From positions 160,205,583-160,269,582 of the forward strand of contig NC_133390.1 of the NCBI RefSeq assembly GCF_047511655.1: DNA of 64,000 bases, given 5' to 3'. Position 1 is the stretch's first letter, and each line of letters begins with the position of its first letter. Below the pieces are notes generated by a model. The model was not told the DNA's origin, did not search any database, and worked only from the letters and a program-made list of their open reading frames with translations. Of this stretch, positions 47,001 through 55,999 are shown piece after piece. Both the position numbers and the translations under genes were made by a program. Source of the DNA: Castor canadensis. Its lineage: Eukaryota > Chordata > Mammalia > Rodentia > Castoridae.

Positions 47001-50000
47001 ACATGATCATAAGAAAAAAAAAGATAGGGTCTTGAAACTGTTTGCCTGGGCTGGCTTGAACAGTGATCCTCCTGATCTCTGCCTCTTAAGTAGCTAGGAT
47101 TACAGGCATTAACCACTGGCCAAAATACTTTTCTCTGTTTAATAGAAGAAGTGTGGTGAAAGACTTGAAAAGGCTCTCTGCAACAGGATATCTAAAAAAA
47201 GTACTACCATCACTGCTCCTTAGGGAAATGCAAATTAAAACCAGTATTAAGACAGACATCAACAATTCACAAAGGAAATCCTAACTACTTGGGTGCATTA
47301 AACCTACAGAAAGGAATGTGTATCTCTACTGAAAGACAGAAATCCACCTTGTGTCTTCACGGGACATATTTCCTATATGGACTGATGCACAGTAATTAAA
47401 AACAGCTACTGCTACCCATATCAAGGATGAGTCTCAGAGACATGATGAGCACAAGAGTACATATGCTATGACCCCAATTATATGAAGTTTCAAACACACA
47501 GACCAATCTATGGTGACAGAAGACAGAACAAGGTGAATTCTGGAAAGGAGAGGAGCTGTCAGTTAAGAAAAGGTACGGGGGACTTCCATATGTAAACATT
47601 CATCAAGTTGTGCTCTCAAAAAGCTTTACCCTTAAACTGTGTGTACAGGTCAATGAAAAATTTGAAAAGTTCAACTTTTCAGAAGGGACCAAAAGGTGAA
47701 TCAGTGGACACCTTTGGTTGGTACTTACTTTGGAAGCTGCCCAGTCAATCCAGCCTTTAGCGCACGGGTCAATGTTAATGAGCACAAGGCCTTCCACAAG
47801 TTCTGGATGACTGAGCTGAAAAGAGACAAAGACCACAGTATGAAATGTCCACACCCACAGTTCTTCCAAAACAGCGGCATAGGGTGAGTTAATAACGCCA
47901 TGACTTAATGACTCATGTTTGAAAGAAGACCACAAAGATGCTAGGGGAACATGTGCAAAACAACTCTTGAAATCTGAAACCAGTTTCAAATTGCTACCAA
48001 TTGATCTTGCCTTGCTTGGATATATAGGGAAGACAAGATTTTCACTGCCTCAGAGAGGAGAGCACACTGCAGTTGTTCAATTCACAGTGGGTCTTTCCGG
48101 CTGGACAGGTGCCCCTAGAAATACGTGGCATGAGGGGCTGCTCATGCTTAGGAGGGCTGTTTTGCACTAATACAATTTCCAGAAGAACTAACGTAAGACC
48201 CAGAGCAGTGCCTGGTCATTTAACTCAGTAGTCAGAGCTGTGACCTGGGAAGTGCTTCGAGGGTATTGGGACTAATCCTGCATAAACTTACTGCAAATCT
48301 GCTGAGGACGTATGCACCAGCTCCAACTCCAATCCCAATGATGCTTTTCATACTGTGAACGGGACACCGACAATTACAAAGTCAGCTTTCTTTACAAGTG
48401 GCAATGTATAATGAAATGAATACAAACTGGGTGCATATCCAGACATTCACTGCCTGTGAGTATTTGTATCAGATTTCTTCTTCTTTTTTTGCAACACTCA
48501 GGATTGAACACAGGTCTCAAGCTTATAGTCTATCACTGAGATATGCTCCCAGTACTTTTCCATTCAGATGAAATCAGGGATAGCCTCTAACCGCCTATAT
48601 TCCCTTCCAGAGCAGCTGTTACCACAGCAGTGTGCCACCATGCCTGGCTTGTTTTTGACAAAAAGGTCTTGCTAACTTTTGCCTGGGCTGGCCTTGAACC
48701 ATGACCCTTGTCCTTGCTGCCCCTGGGAGTAGAGGCGTTTGCACACACAAAGTATTGGACAAGTCTTTTTTAGCTTTCCAAACCCCAGTTTCCTACTTGT
48801 ATATAAGGATACTACCACTTATTTTCAGGTTCACTTTCATGGTTAAATAAAATATGCCTGAAACCTGAGATTCATCCTCACTCTATTACTCCCTCAACAT
48901 CCCACCCATCAGACATGCTGTGGAATCCACTCCAGATTTTCTTCTATTACAGTACCCTTCATCCATCTCCCAACAGTGGCCAGCAACAAGCTCTCATTAT
49001 CTCCTGGCTACACTACTTTAACTGTTTAACTGGTCTCCCCGTATTTTGCTCTCTTACTTCTCCATGAACGATTATAGCAAGAGCAATAACATTTAAAAAA
49101 AACTAAAGAGTTTAATTGATGTACAAGTTCCATACCTAGAGCAATTATTTAAAAAAAAAAACTGGGGAGGATATAAGGAAAGTGTGAATGAGGGTGAATA
49201 TGGTAGATGTATTTTGTATTCATAGATGAAAACAGAATAATGAAACCTGTTGAAACTGTTCTAAGAAGGGAAGGAGGAAGATGAGGGAGAATGATGAAGG
49301 GGATGATTCCAACTAAGAGATGTTGTAAACCATATGTAAATGTCAAAATTCATCCCTGAATCCTAGCTACTCAGAAGGCACAGATCATGAGGATCGTGGT
49401 TCAAATCTAGCCCAGGCAAACAGCTCAACAGACCTTATCTTGAAAAAACCCATCACACACAAACACACACATAAAAAAGGGCTGGTGAAATGGCTCTCAT
49501 GGTAGGCTCTGAGTTCCAGTCCCAGTATTAAAAAAGAAAAAAATTTATCCCTCACACAACTATTACATGGTCATAAAAAATAAAAAGGTTAACAAAACCA
49601 AAAGCTTACTGTATATCAGTTTTCTGCTTAAAAGACCTCAGAGTCCTTCGCCTAACTTAAGGATAAAATTGCACATTCTTACCTGATCTCATGAACCCAT
49701 GTAATCTAGTCCTTGTCTTTTTCTCCGGGTTCACCCCATTGTCTTTCTCCCATTGCTCTTACTATTACTCTTTCTGTCTAGAATGCACTTGCCCTGGCTC
49801 TCTGTCTACGTAGTTCCTTTTATCTTCCAGGTCTCAGCTTACATTGCACTTTTCTAGAGAGGTATTCCCTAGCTAGCCTTACACATGAGGATCCTGCCCT
49901 TCCCTTTCACATTTCCACTGACCTTTCTTTGTTGCTGTGGTCTTGGTGTTCGGGTTCAGCCTCAGGGGACAGTGCACAGAAGCATGTGCTCCATCACTGA

Positions 50001-53000
50001 ACCACAGGTCACTGCCCCACTTCTCTTATGGTACTTTATTGGTATTATTCATTCGGTTACTTATTGACTTAGTCTCCCCAACCCTACTAGCTCAATGAGG
50101 ACACTTAATATTCTGTTTTGCTCACCATCTTATCCTCTGGCACAGATATAGAGAAGAAAGTCAAAAACAAAGACAAAACAAAAGAGGCCAAACGATGGGG
50201 AAAACAAACAAACAATGAAGTGAAAGACTGTAGAATAGTCCCACCTTAAGTGGGCCAAGACTGGAGGCAGCATTTCGGCAAGCTCATCCATCGTGGGGTA
50301 CTGGTACCTGAAATCCACAAGGACACCTTCTGAGTTAGAAAACACTCTGAGCAGAACACAGTTTCCAACCTGGAATAGCTCAGGAGTCTTACAGAAACAC
50401 ATTTTCTTGTACCAAAGGCTCAAAGGAGCTGATGGGGTACCATGAAACACTTGTGCCATGTTGTGTAACTCTCTATGACCGTCAAGCTAAGAAGAAAATA
50501 AAAGAGGCCTCTGGGACCAGAGGAAGCCACATGCAAAGAACTGGTCAGATGGCTCTCTCTGATGCTATTTCCAAACCCATAACAATCTCTTCATTGGGAT
50601 CCAGGCTCAGTAAACTTCCAGCAACGAGTAGCTCTTACTCGGCTGCTCATATTGCAACAGAAAACAAAGCTTTCTTAGATGTAAGGACAGTTACAGATGC
50701 TGACACTTACAGTCAACGCTTTTGTATTTCAGTTGGCCATATATGGTTATTTTATCAATTTCCCATTTGTGACATGAACCCTTGGATTCTAAAATGGTCA
50801 GGCAAGCCCAGGAACAGACCCAGAGCACGAAAAGTAATGGGCAGGATGTTAAGATGGCTGGCGTTATATGAGGCAGGATCTGCTCTACAACCAACAGGGA
50901 AGTCAGCCTGCCTCTGTGGAACACTCTAAGGCATGGAATGTTCTCAAACCATTTGTGCACAAAGCAGAAAAATATGAACAGAATCCAATCTTATTTGGTA
51001 TCAACCGAACACGGGCCAAGTTGCCCATGAAGGGCAGAACAACTTGGATACAGTCAACACATTTTCTGGAGCCAGAATGCCTGGGTTGAAATACTACCTC
51101 TGCTCCTTGTTATATACTCTCAGCCAGGTTTCTAATTTTCTGGGCCTCAGTTTCTCCAGATGTAGACTGGGAATATGAGTCAATGTGTCCTGGAGGGTTG
51201 TGAGGATCTAGTGAGTTGGTAAATGGAAAGCATTCTAAGCAGTGTGTGGAACACTGTTGGGTTCTGTTAGGCACTGGCTGTCACTTGGCTGCAACATCTA
51301 TTCCGCAGCAAGCACTGGCCAAGGGCAGCTCTGGACATGCGTAGAAGGACAGGTGAAGGGTGAGCACTCCTTAGCTCAGCTTGTGCTCCTGTTCCTTCTC
51401 CCAACACCCTCTCCGCAGGCACACCATTGAAGGAACACTCGGGGGGGCTTCTGACTGCCAGGCAAAGCAAGTTTAGGATGACACAGAGATTGCCAAGGCC
51501 ACTCAGATGGCAGCCCCACATGTCAGGGCAGCTGTCAGTTACCCAGATATTCAAATTCCCACCCTAGATGGGAGCCAACAATGGGAGGAGCTCTGTGGAA
51601 GCTCAGAGAGACCTGAGTTTGGGCCTAGGTAGTTGGCAGTTTAGAAAGGAACAACAATAAAAAAGGACGGCTTTAAAACAGATATGGAAGGGGAGAGATC
51701 AAAGACAGTGACCATTATGCTTCATCGTTACAGGGAAGAAAATCCCTGCTGTGGAGAGCTATTCCTGGCTCTGGGAAAATATGCAGCTTCCCCCAACAGA
51801 CTTATACAACAGCCCTCTCAGACCAAGGAGAGAAAACACGAGTACAGTGGGTTGAGGAGCCTTACCTGAAGGCTGATACCATCAAGTGGAGGAAGGGCCC
51901 ACTATTGCTCCCCCTAGGGCTCAGTCATTGGCTCTTCTGATCACATGCCTCCCAGAGACCTCACCCACAGCCTTACCCTGTTGGGAAGGAGGGTGCCCCT
52001 TCCTGCTGCCCTGGGGCATCCACATGACACACAGCAAAGTGCTGGGTGATCTCTTGCATATCCTCAAAGTTGAAGAATGTGTTGAAACAGGATTTATCTA
52101 TAAGATAAAAATACCCATAAGTGACAAGCTCTACATTTATCTGCACTTTTCCTCTGCTCAGTCAATGCCATATCATTCTTCTCAATGACCTGAAAACAAC
52201 TAATGCTTAACTCTACATGATATGGGTAGAGCAGAAACTTCTTTACGGATGTTTGTTGCTTTCCTGGTGGTGCACAAAATAATTTTAAATCTGTAGTGCT
52301 GTTGCTTTTCATGCACTTGTCCTCTAACCCAGGAAAGTAACTAGGGGTAATCTTTATAGCTGCTTACATGCTTTGTCTCTTGCCAAAACCGCTATGGTGC
52401 AGGGAGGGGCTGCAGTTTCAATTTCTACCCTCTTAGTTTAAGGGCTTAAATGACTTCTCATGCTATGACACTACAAATTTCTAGCCCTGGATAGTAAATC
52501 CAAACCCAGGCCACCTTGGACAGTCATAGAAGCCTGAAAAAAATACAAGGATTCCGACCTCATGCGCCTGTGACTACATCCAAATCTTATACTACTAATG
52601 GAGCATCAATTTCCTGAAATGCTTGGAACTGTTTTGGAGTCTAGAATATTCCCATAAACAATATGAGTTATCTTGGACATGGCACCCAAGTGTAACATGA
52701 AATTCATTTATGCCTCACAAAAACCCAATACAAATATTCTGAAGGTAATCTAATACAATAGTTTGGTGCACCTGTGTGTTGACTGTGACCTATCATAGGA
52801 GACTGGTGTGGAATTTTCCACTTGTGGTATCATGTCAGTGCTCAAACAGCTTCAGATTTTGAACATTAAGGATTTCGAGTTTGGATTAGTGATGCTCACC
52901 TGCACCATGTAGAAAAAAATCTATGTGAAGTTACTGATGAGAAACTGTAGAAAGGATACTTTTATCTCTTCTTTGATGGGCTCACAACAAAGTTAAGTCT

Positions 53001-53443
53001 AAATTCTTGTTTTGAAATCTGAAGCACATAAAGTTCAGACTTGAAAGAACTGACTTCAATTATACTTTCTTAATTAGTTCCTCAAATCTTCAGTCCTTTA
53101 GCAGATGTACACATATGCAAGATATAATTCCAGATTCCTCTAAAACACATTGCCCTGTACACTATTTCCAGGATCTGTAAGCTTGCCATTAATGCCATTA
53201 ATGAATGTAGCAATAAGGAGAGAAGGTCATGTAAGACAAAAAGGGGAACAACTCTGTACCATTAGCATACTATTGTTTCTTTAATATAAAAGATTATGCA
53301 CTATGGTAAAAGGGAAGGTGCAAGATCAAATACATACGATTGAGCCCAATGTCATGATATGTCAGGATAACTGGTCGATTTCCCTTTGGTATGCCTCTTG
53401 TTGTGACGTGGATCACACCATGGGTTGTTTCTATGTCATGTTC
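20485..53443 (-). CDS. NDRG3: NDRG3, 5'-incomplete: 13 coding exons (residues 32-375) and 3'UTR
   Basis: NDRG3 is a cytoplasmic alpha/beta-hydrolase-fold protein without hydrolase activity. In human it is known as an oxygen- and lactate-regulated factor: PHD2 acts at Pro294, and lactate binds near Asp62, Gly138, Ala139 and Tyr229. Thirteen exons, all with AG acceptors and GT donors, join into one open frame of 344 residues whose numbering matches human 32-375 exactly. Kept residues include YHD62, GVG138A139GAY, SY229N and GGLP294Q. Compared with the human protein as I remember it there are about 34 changes, 16 of them in residues 200-249. Some (M211L, D220E, K248R, S249L) are shared with mouse. 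The rest give a strong basic shift. Exons for residues 1-31 and the promoter were not found up to 59503, and a duplication junction follows. Identity is certain; whether this copy is expressed is unknown. Confidence 0.96.
20503..20508 (-). terminator. NDRG3 poly(A) signal AATAAA
   Basis: The minus strand reads ACTAAATAAAGCTGTATATG about 1.43 kb after the stop codon; cleavage is expected near 20485-20490. A copy lies at 63427-63432. Confidence 0.8.
21939..22120 (-). CDS. NDRG3: NDRG3 last coding exon, residues 316-375
   Basis: Acceptor GTTACAG, then [19 protein letters not shown], ending [13 protein letters not shown] and TGA at 21941-21939. The MEVSC end is the NDRG2/3/4 signature. The human RSRTHS segment, an RxRxxS kinase site, reads RSQAYS here; G339 is Arg and V364 is Ala. 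Confidence 0.96.
22197..22364 (+). repeat. Composite B1/tRNA SINE
   Basis: AGGCTGGTCTGGGAAAAAAA head remnant, then ATATGGCTCAAATGGCAAAG and GAGTTCAAACCCAGTACCAT with an A-tail. Confidence 0.75.
23065..23275 (-). repeat. Composite SINE inside the old L1
   Basis: GAACATGAACTCAAGAGTTC, TGGCCTTGAACCATGATCCT and GATTACAGGCATGAATCACA; the L1 resumes at once with TTCACTCTTGAATGATCAGT. Confidence 0.85.
23447..23667 (+). repeat. Composite SINE inside the old L1
   Basis: CAGTGGCTCATGCCTGCAAT through GGCAGAGTGGCTCAAGGTGA and CAAGCCCCAGTACTGC, with an (ATAA)n linker at 23577-23596. Confidence 0.9.
26695..26880 (+). repeat. MIR element
   Basis: GTGGGCTCTGGAGTCCAAGG, TTAAGCTTCAGTTTTCTCTC and a GGTAAGTACTTAATGTTA end follow the MIR order. 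Confidence 0.6.
27041..27092 (-). CDS. NDRG3: NDRG3 exon, residues 299-316
   Basis: 52 bp: acceptor [25 protein letters not shown], donor GTGAGT. Identical to the human protein as recalled. Confidence 0.98.
27186..27221 (-). CDS. NDRG3: NDRG3 micro-exon, residues 287-298
   Basis: 36 bp: [12 protein letters not shown] between a TTGTAG acceptor and GTAAGG donor. It contains Pro294, the PHD2 hydroxylation site known in human. Confidence 0.98.
27612..27715 (-). repeat. B1-type SINE, worn
   Basis: TGGGCTTGAACTTGTGATCT and AGCCTCCCAGGTAGCTGGGA. Confidence 0.7.
28187..28652 (-). repeat. Composite SINE and separate ID-like SINE
   Basis: 28187-28393: CTAGCACTTGAGCCACTCCA and GATTACATGCATGAGTCACC. 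28572-28652: AGGGATTGAACTCAAGGCCT with a degraded end. Confidence 0.8.
29294..29661 (+). mobile_element. Solo LTR of an ERVK-type (class II) endogenous retrovirus (fossil)
   Basis: A 368-bp element begins TGTCGGAGACAAGG and ends GACGGGACA, with identical 6-base flanks AATACT at 29288-29293 and 29662-29667; six-base duplications are usual for class II elements. Inside are CAAGATGGCGCCG (YY1-like), a CpG-rich middle, a TATA-like CATAAATACCCC and a CT-rich 3' part, the U3-R-U5 order. No internal retroviral sequence remains. It lies in an NDRG3 intron, antisense to the gene. The perfect flanks and retained CpGs suggest a fairly recent insertion. Confidence 0.88.
29957..30348 (-). repeat. Run of reversed composite and B1 SINEs
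   Basis: GTACTGGCGGTTGAACTCTG, CACTACTTGAGTCATGGTGC, GGGATTGCAGACGTGATCCA, then a second B1 (TATGTAACCCAGGCTGGCCT). Confidence 0.8.
30447..30655 (+). repeat. Composite B1/tRNA SINE
   Basis: GGCAGCAGTGGCTCACACCT, CTACTTGGGAGGCTAAGATC, GGAGGTGGAGCTCCAGTAGA and an (AAAC)n tail. Confidence 0.85.
30920..30967 (-). CDS. NDRG3: NDRG3 exon, residues 271-286
   Basis: 48 bp: acceptor [24 protein letters not shown], donor GTAAGA. Identical to human as recalled. Confidence 0.98.
32488..32582 (+). repeat. tRNA-derived SINE
   Basis: TGCTCAAGTGGTAGAGTGCC, GTGTTCAAACCCCAGGACGG and an A-tail. Confidence 0.9.
33154..33205 (-). CDS. NDRG3: NDRG3 exon, residues 253-270
   Basis: 52 bp: acceptor [24 protein letters not shown], donor GTAAGT. 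Asn263 of human is Ser here. Confidence 0.97.
33319..33384 (-). CDS. NDRG3: NDRG3 exon, residues 231-253, strongly diverged
   Basis: 66 bp: acceptor TTTTTCTAG, donor GTAAGT. It reads [19 protein letters not shown] then TLK against human RRDLEIERPILGQNDNKSKTLK. E236K, E238K, I241K, L242P and D246N are unusual; NRLK is shared with mouse. Length and phases are unchanged, so this is substitution only. Confidence 0.93.
34431..34534 (-). CDS. NDRG3: NDRG3 exon, residues 197-231, diverged
   Basis: 104 bp: acceptor TGTTCTAG, donor GTACAG. It reads [20 protein letters not shown], then [14 protein letters not shown]. Changes not shared with mouse are Q200R, A201T, T208R, H212C, Q215R and Arg at 227 and 231. 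Tyr229, a lactate-contact residue in human, is kept. Confidence 0.95.
34589..34818 (-). repeat. Composite SINE
   Basis: GGGGTTTGAACTCAGGGCTT, GCTTGAGCCACACCTCCAGT and GGGATTATATGTGTGAGCCA. Confidence 0.9.
35657..35852 (-). repeat. Composite SINE
   Basis: ACTGGGGTTCGAACTCAGGG, CTTGAGCCACTCCTCTAATC and GAGTAGCTAGGATTACAGGT. Confidence 0.9.
36815..36901 (-). mobile_element. Ultra-short young L1 3' end with 13-bp target-site duplication
   Basis: The reversed L1 end (TTCATATGTGCATACAATGT, then a C-rich run) is only 87 bases. AGCATTAATGTTT flanks it at 36802-36814 and 36902-36914. Confidence 0.88.
37040..37105 (-). repeat. Partial tRNA-derived SINE
   Basis: ACTAGGGTTTGAATTCAGGT and CACTTGCTAGGCAGGCACC; the rest is missing. 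Confidence 0.75.
37268..37642 (+). mobile_element. MaLR-type solo LTR (fossil), best copy of three
   Basis: Starts CTATAGTTTGGATCCTGAAT, carries GCTCATGTGTTAAAGGCTTGG, a signal AAAATAAATCCTTCTTC and ends AACTGACTAACACA, the layout of ERVL-MaLR LTRs. Worn, no internal region; lies in an NDRG3 intron. Confidence 0.65.
37808..38068 (-). repeat. tRNA-derived SINE and partial composite SINE
   Basis: 37808-37898: GGGGTTTGAACTCAGGGCCT with CTTGAGCCACTCCACCAGCC. 37936-38068: GAAGCTTGAACTTGGGGCCT onward. Confidence 0.9.
38170..38590 (+). repeat. Composite SINE followed by B1
   Basis: 38170-38465 ends GAATTCAAACCCAGTACTGC; 38484-38590 is B1 (TACCTGTACTCCTAGCATTC). Confidence 0.8.
38598..39890 (+). 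repeat. Old L1M 3' end with nested SINEs
   Basis: Typical mammal-wide L1 sequence: AATGAGATACTACTTTATAC, CATTTGACCCAGCAATTCCA, GAATATTACTCAGCCACAT and ATTGCACAACTCTTTAAATA, ending near a CCATTAAAGCTGATTTTTAA tail. ID/tRNA SINEs interrupt it at 38748-38835, 39562-39640 and 39740-39830. Confidence 0.85.
40086..40121. repeat. (CA)n microsatellite
   Basis: An interrupted CA run just before a SINE cluster. Confidence 0.9.
40130..40735 (+). repeat. Cluster of four SINE units in one orientation
   Basis: Composite SINE 40130-40345, partial B1 40355-40470, composite 40478-40650 and tRNA-derived 40652-40735 (CATATGGTAGAGCACTTGCT). Inserted one after another into each other's tails. Confidence 0.8.
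42696..42752 (-). CDS. NDRG3: NDRG3 exon, residues 178-196
   Basis: 57 bp: acceptor [26 protein letters not shown], donor GTAAGT. Identical to human as recalled. Confidence 0.98.
43999..44066. repeat. Compound microsatellite (TC)n(TA)n(CA)n(TG)n
   Basis: Four adjoining dinucleotide runs; the CA/TG part is self-complementary and could form a hairpin. Confidence 0.9.
44093..44402 (+). repeat. tRNA-derived SINE then composite SINE
   Basis: 44093-44165: GGCTCAAGTGGTACAGTGCC. 44195-44402: GTGCCTGTGGCTCATGCCTG to CAAACCCCAGGACCGC. Confidence 0.85.
44505..44620 (-). repeat. B1-type SINE
   Basis: GAGACAGGGTCTCATTATTT and TAGCCCAGGGTGGCC. Confidence 0.75.
45079..45569 (-). mobile_element. Young 5'-truncated L1 3' end with 15-bp target-site duplication
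   Basis: A reversed 491-bp L1 end: (TTTA)n tail, TATTCATATGTGCATACAAG, C-rich run, then the 3'UTR to TCATGTGCTCAAAGTCCAAT. TAGGCATTTATTTTA flanks it at 45064-45078 and 45570-45584. Confidence 0.93.
46100..47125 (-). repeat. Composite SINE split by an L1 insertion
   Basis: The SINE halves 46100-46221 (GGGGTTTGATCTCAGGGCTT) and 47021-47125 (CTTGAAACTGTTTGCCTGGG, GATTACAGGCATTAACCACT) join once the L1 is removed. Confidence 0.9.
46222..47020 (+). mobile_element. Young 5'-truncated L1 with 15-bp target-site duplication and a possible short 3' transduction
   Basis: 799 bp covering the ORF2 C-terminus (translated [20 protein letters not shown], then [18 protein letters not shown]) and the 3'UTR. 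Flanks AAGATAGGGTCTTGA lie at 46207-46221 and 47021-47035. Between two A-rich runs at the end is GCAAACATGATCATAAG (about 46996-47012), not part of other copies here. Confidence 0.94.
47150..47580 (+). repeat. Old L1M fragment
   Basis: TAGGGAAATGCAAATTAAAA, GATGAGTCTCAGAGACATGA and CCAATTATATGAAGTTTCAA are mammal-wide L1 3' sequence. Confidence 0.7.
47729..47815 (-). CDS. NDRG3: NDRG3 exon, residues 149-177
   Basis: 87 bp: acceptor [28 protein letters not shown] then GWIDWAASK, donor GTAAGT. Most conserved NDR family segment; N150 is Ser. Confidence 0.99.
48292..48352 (-). CDS. NDRG3: NDRG3 exon, residues 128-148
   Basis: 61 bp: acceptor [28 protein letters not shown], donor GTAAGT. It holds the GxGxG nucleophile-elbow-like turn and lactate-contact Gly138/Ala139. 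Confidence 0.98.
48488..48745 (-). repeat. Worn ID-like SINE and B1 fragment
   Basis: CACTCAGGATTGAACACAGG and CACTGAGATATGCTCCCAGT; then CCTGGGCTGGCCTTGAACCA. Confidence 0.6.
48880..49040 (+). repeat. L2 LINE fragment
   Basis: CATCTCCCAACAGTGGCC... and TGTTTAACTGGTCTCCCCGT match L2; it continues, after other repeats, at 49610-49880. Confidence 0.5.
49355..49535 (+). repeat. Composite SINE
   Basis: TGAATCCTAGCTACTCAGAA, GGATCGTGGTTCAAATCTAG and GAGTTCCAGTCCCAGTATT. Confidence 0.8.
49610..50015 (+). repeat. L2 LINE 3' remnant with a reversed ID-like piece
   Basis: TTAAAAGACCTCAGAGTCCT, AGAATGCACTTGCCCTGGCT and TTCCAGGTCTCAGCTTACAT are L2. 49925-50015 carries a worn reversed ID unit (CCATCACTGAACCACAGG). 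Confidence 0.6.
50245..50307 (-). CDS. NDRG3: NDRG3 exon, residues 107-128
   Basis: 63 bp: acceptor [26 protein letters not shown], donor GTGGGA. T125 is Ala. Confidence 0.98.
51075..51290 (+). repeat. MIR element
   Basis: ATGCCTGGGTTGAAATACTA, GGCCTCAGTTTCTCCAGATG and GGTTGTGAGGATCTAGTGAG follow MIR end to end. Confidence 0.85.
51977..52097 (-). CDS. NDRG3: NDRG3 exon, residues 67-107
   Basis: 121 bp: acceptor [27 protein letters not shown] then [20 protein letters not shown], donor GTAAGG. It enters in phase 1, which would accept the SLA2 first coding exon. Confidence 0.99.
53338..53443 (-). CDS. NDRG3: NDRG3 exon, residues 32-67 (most 5' exon found)
   Basis: 106 bp: acceptor [28 protein letters not shown] then [15 protein letters not shown], donor GTATGT. 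Asp62 of YHD is kept; I46 is Thr. The acceptor has a weak pyrimidine tract. It enters in phase 0. Confidence 0.97.
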
Positions 53444-54964
53444 CTTTAACAAGGGAATTTAAGGTTTTAGGAAAGGCAGAATGAACTTTCTATGTTGCCA
53501 TGGTTTCATCATACCTACTTTACCACCATTTCCTAGTAGTTAGGGCAGGATACATTGATGAATTATAAGCCCATCACAGAGAGCTGTACTGTGCATAGTA
53601 TTCCTACTTTCTCATTTTTCCATATAGATAGGTAATAGATAAATAAATAAATACATAGAAAAATACATCTTTTACCCTCAAAGCTGACTTAGGAGTCCAG
53701 GAAATGGGGAATCTGTTAATATATTTCCTATTGGCTGTGTGTGGGTGATCAGCAAATTTGATAAAGAGTCAGGTACCCCTTAGGGAAAGAAAAGTGAATG
53801 ACAGAGAAAACATGAAGCCCTTGTTTGGTAAAAAGTCTGAGGGTTCCAAATATCTGAGCTTACACAAGTTCACCCACATATTAAGTTCAGGAGACACCTA
53901 TGGATATGCCTGCCTAGAATCTCTCTCCTTTCTTTGGAGTGTCCTTCAGTGTCATCTACCTCTGCAGGAGTGGGTCTTGGCTGCAGTGTTTGTAGAACCA
54001 ACCTTGTGGTCATGGCTTCCTTGGGTTAATAAGGCATCTGGCCATATTGGGTCAGAGTTATTTCCTAGGAATTTGTATTTGAAGTAAAAGAGTCCATCCT
54101 CAGTTTGGTGCTTTTCTTGAGAGGAGAAGTAAACTAGGGAGCTTTAAGCAGGCATTTCTACTTTAACCCCTGGGTCTCCCAGAGATATCACTAGTTTGCA
54201 TCTGGTTTAAGGTAGATTGTATGGGTTTGTTCCATGTACCTTTATTAAGACTCCATCCAAGGCAAAAGTAAAGTTGAGACATAGTAAGAAGGGATTTCAG
54301 CTCAGATACCGAGTAAGGTGGAAAAGGATTCAAGTGGTGCTGCTGGGATTAGCTACAGCACTGAAGTGTGATTAGACAACAATGGACAGGGCTGTAAAAT
54401 ACTAGCTGAGGTTTATTCTAGTTGTCACCGGCCTTCATATTTCTGTGAACCAAAAACTACTACACCTGGCCTAGCCATTGATGACATTTGATATTTTTCA
54501 GATAAGCCAAGATTAACTCTGTCAATAAAATCCCAAACAAGGCAAATGCTTCCTATTTAATTTCCTATCTGATGATGAGGCTCATCACAGCTTTGGTTTC
54601 TTCTCCCATGTGAGAGTCAGAAGATAATTTCTGGCTAATTGGACATTATGATATTTAAATCAGACTCTTCTATGGCCATACCACCCTAAACACACTGGAG
54701 AGCTTGCCTGTCAAATCCTAGGCCCCAGACCGGAGCAGACAGATGTTTCTATCAAATAAGCATGTGTGACTCAGTATTTCTGTTAGTCTCTGTTACTGAT
54801 TTGTCCTATTCAAGCCTATTGAAAGGCTTGAATAAAGGAACTAAGAAATGAAGGATAGAACCAGGTACTGTGAACTGGCCATGAAATGAAGCATAGGGTT
54901 TGGGAAGAAATAAATCCCTGTTACTGTATGAGCATTTCTCTTATAATAATGCCAGACTTGTGAG

Positions 54965-55180
54965 GAACACAACAGCAAGTATTTCCTCAAACGTCTATTT
55001 ACTGCACCCTTACTACACGCCAGACCCTGTACTGAGCTCTGAGGAAAAATAGCAAACCACAAAGATGTCATTCCTGCTTTTACAGAAATTCTAGATAGGG
55101 AGTGTGAACACACAAACCAACCAACCCACAACGGCTTGTGATAAGTGCTATGAGAAAGACAAAACAGGTACTGTGATAGA
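54965..55180 (+). repeat. Ancient LINE-like remnant (L2-like)
   Basis: TTACTGCACCCTTACTACACG, AGACCCTGTACTGAGCTCTG and GTGATAAGTGCTATGAGAAAG form a pattern common in mammalian ancient repeats; family uncertain. Confidence 0.45.
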
Positions 55181-55189
55181 AAATTTAAA

Positions 55190-55560
55190 AAGCATTATCT
55201 TCACTAGCAATCAGGATCTGTAAATTAAATTCCTTGAGATTCTACTTTTTGCACACCAGAATGTAGAGACATAAGAATCCACACATAACATTGGTACCTG
55301 TGCACTAGAACAACTGTCCAGGGGAACAATTTGGTAATTATTAGTGAAGTTAGAGGTGCCAACCCTACAATAATTTTACCCTCAGTTATAATCTAATGAA
55401 ATTCCCAATCATGGTGATACACACACAAAGACATGCAAAGAGATGTACACTAAGTCTTGCTTATATCACAAAATTAGAAATAGCCCATGTACTCATTCAT
55501 AGGGAAATTGATAATTACACCCTATTCACTAATGAAATACAAATAAAAAAGACTGAATTA
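55190..55560 (+). repeat. Old L1M fragment
   Basis: GGGGAACAATTTGGTAATTA, ATAATCTAATGAAATTCCCA and ATTAGAAATAGCCCATGTAC resemble the L1M 3' end. Confidence 0.55.
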
Positions 55561-55561
55561 A

Positions 55562-55678
55562 AACTGAATGTGGAGGTACACTTCTAAAATCTTAGCACGT
55601 GGGAGGTGGAGGCAGGAGGACCTCGAGTTTGAGGACATGTGTGGCTACAGAGTGAGATCCTATACAAAAGAAGAAAAC
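55562..55678 (+). repeat. B1-type SINE
   Basis: CTTAGCACGTGGGAGGTGGA and CAGGAGGACCTCGAGTTTGA. Confidence 0.8.
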
Positions 55679-55999
55679 ATTTAAAAAGCAACTGAACACA
55701 CAGTATAAGCACTAACAAGAGAGAAAAATCTTGAGGACACAAAGTAAGAGCAAGATGACGCCAGTTGAACTTCTAAGAATGGAGGGAAACACCAGATGAC
55801 AAGGTTTATGCAGAGGACCTCCCCATGGTCAGGTAGTTGGCAACAGTGTGTGCCAGGAGTGTAAAGGGAGCTATCAGGGAAGTCAGGAAATGCATGAAGA
55901 AAAAGGAGCTATCACAGATGGAGTAAAAGAAAACATTTTAAAAGTAGATGAGGAAAAAGCACAAAAGTAAATTGCTTTGTCATGATTCATAATCTGGAT

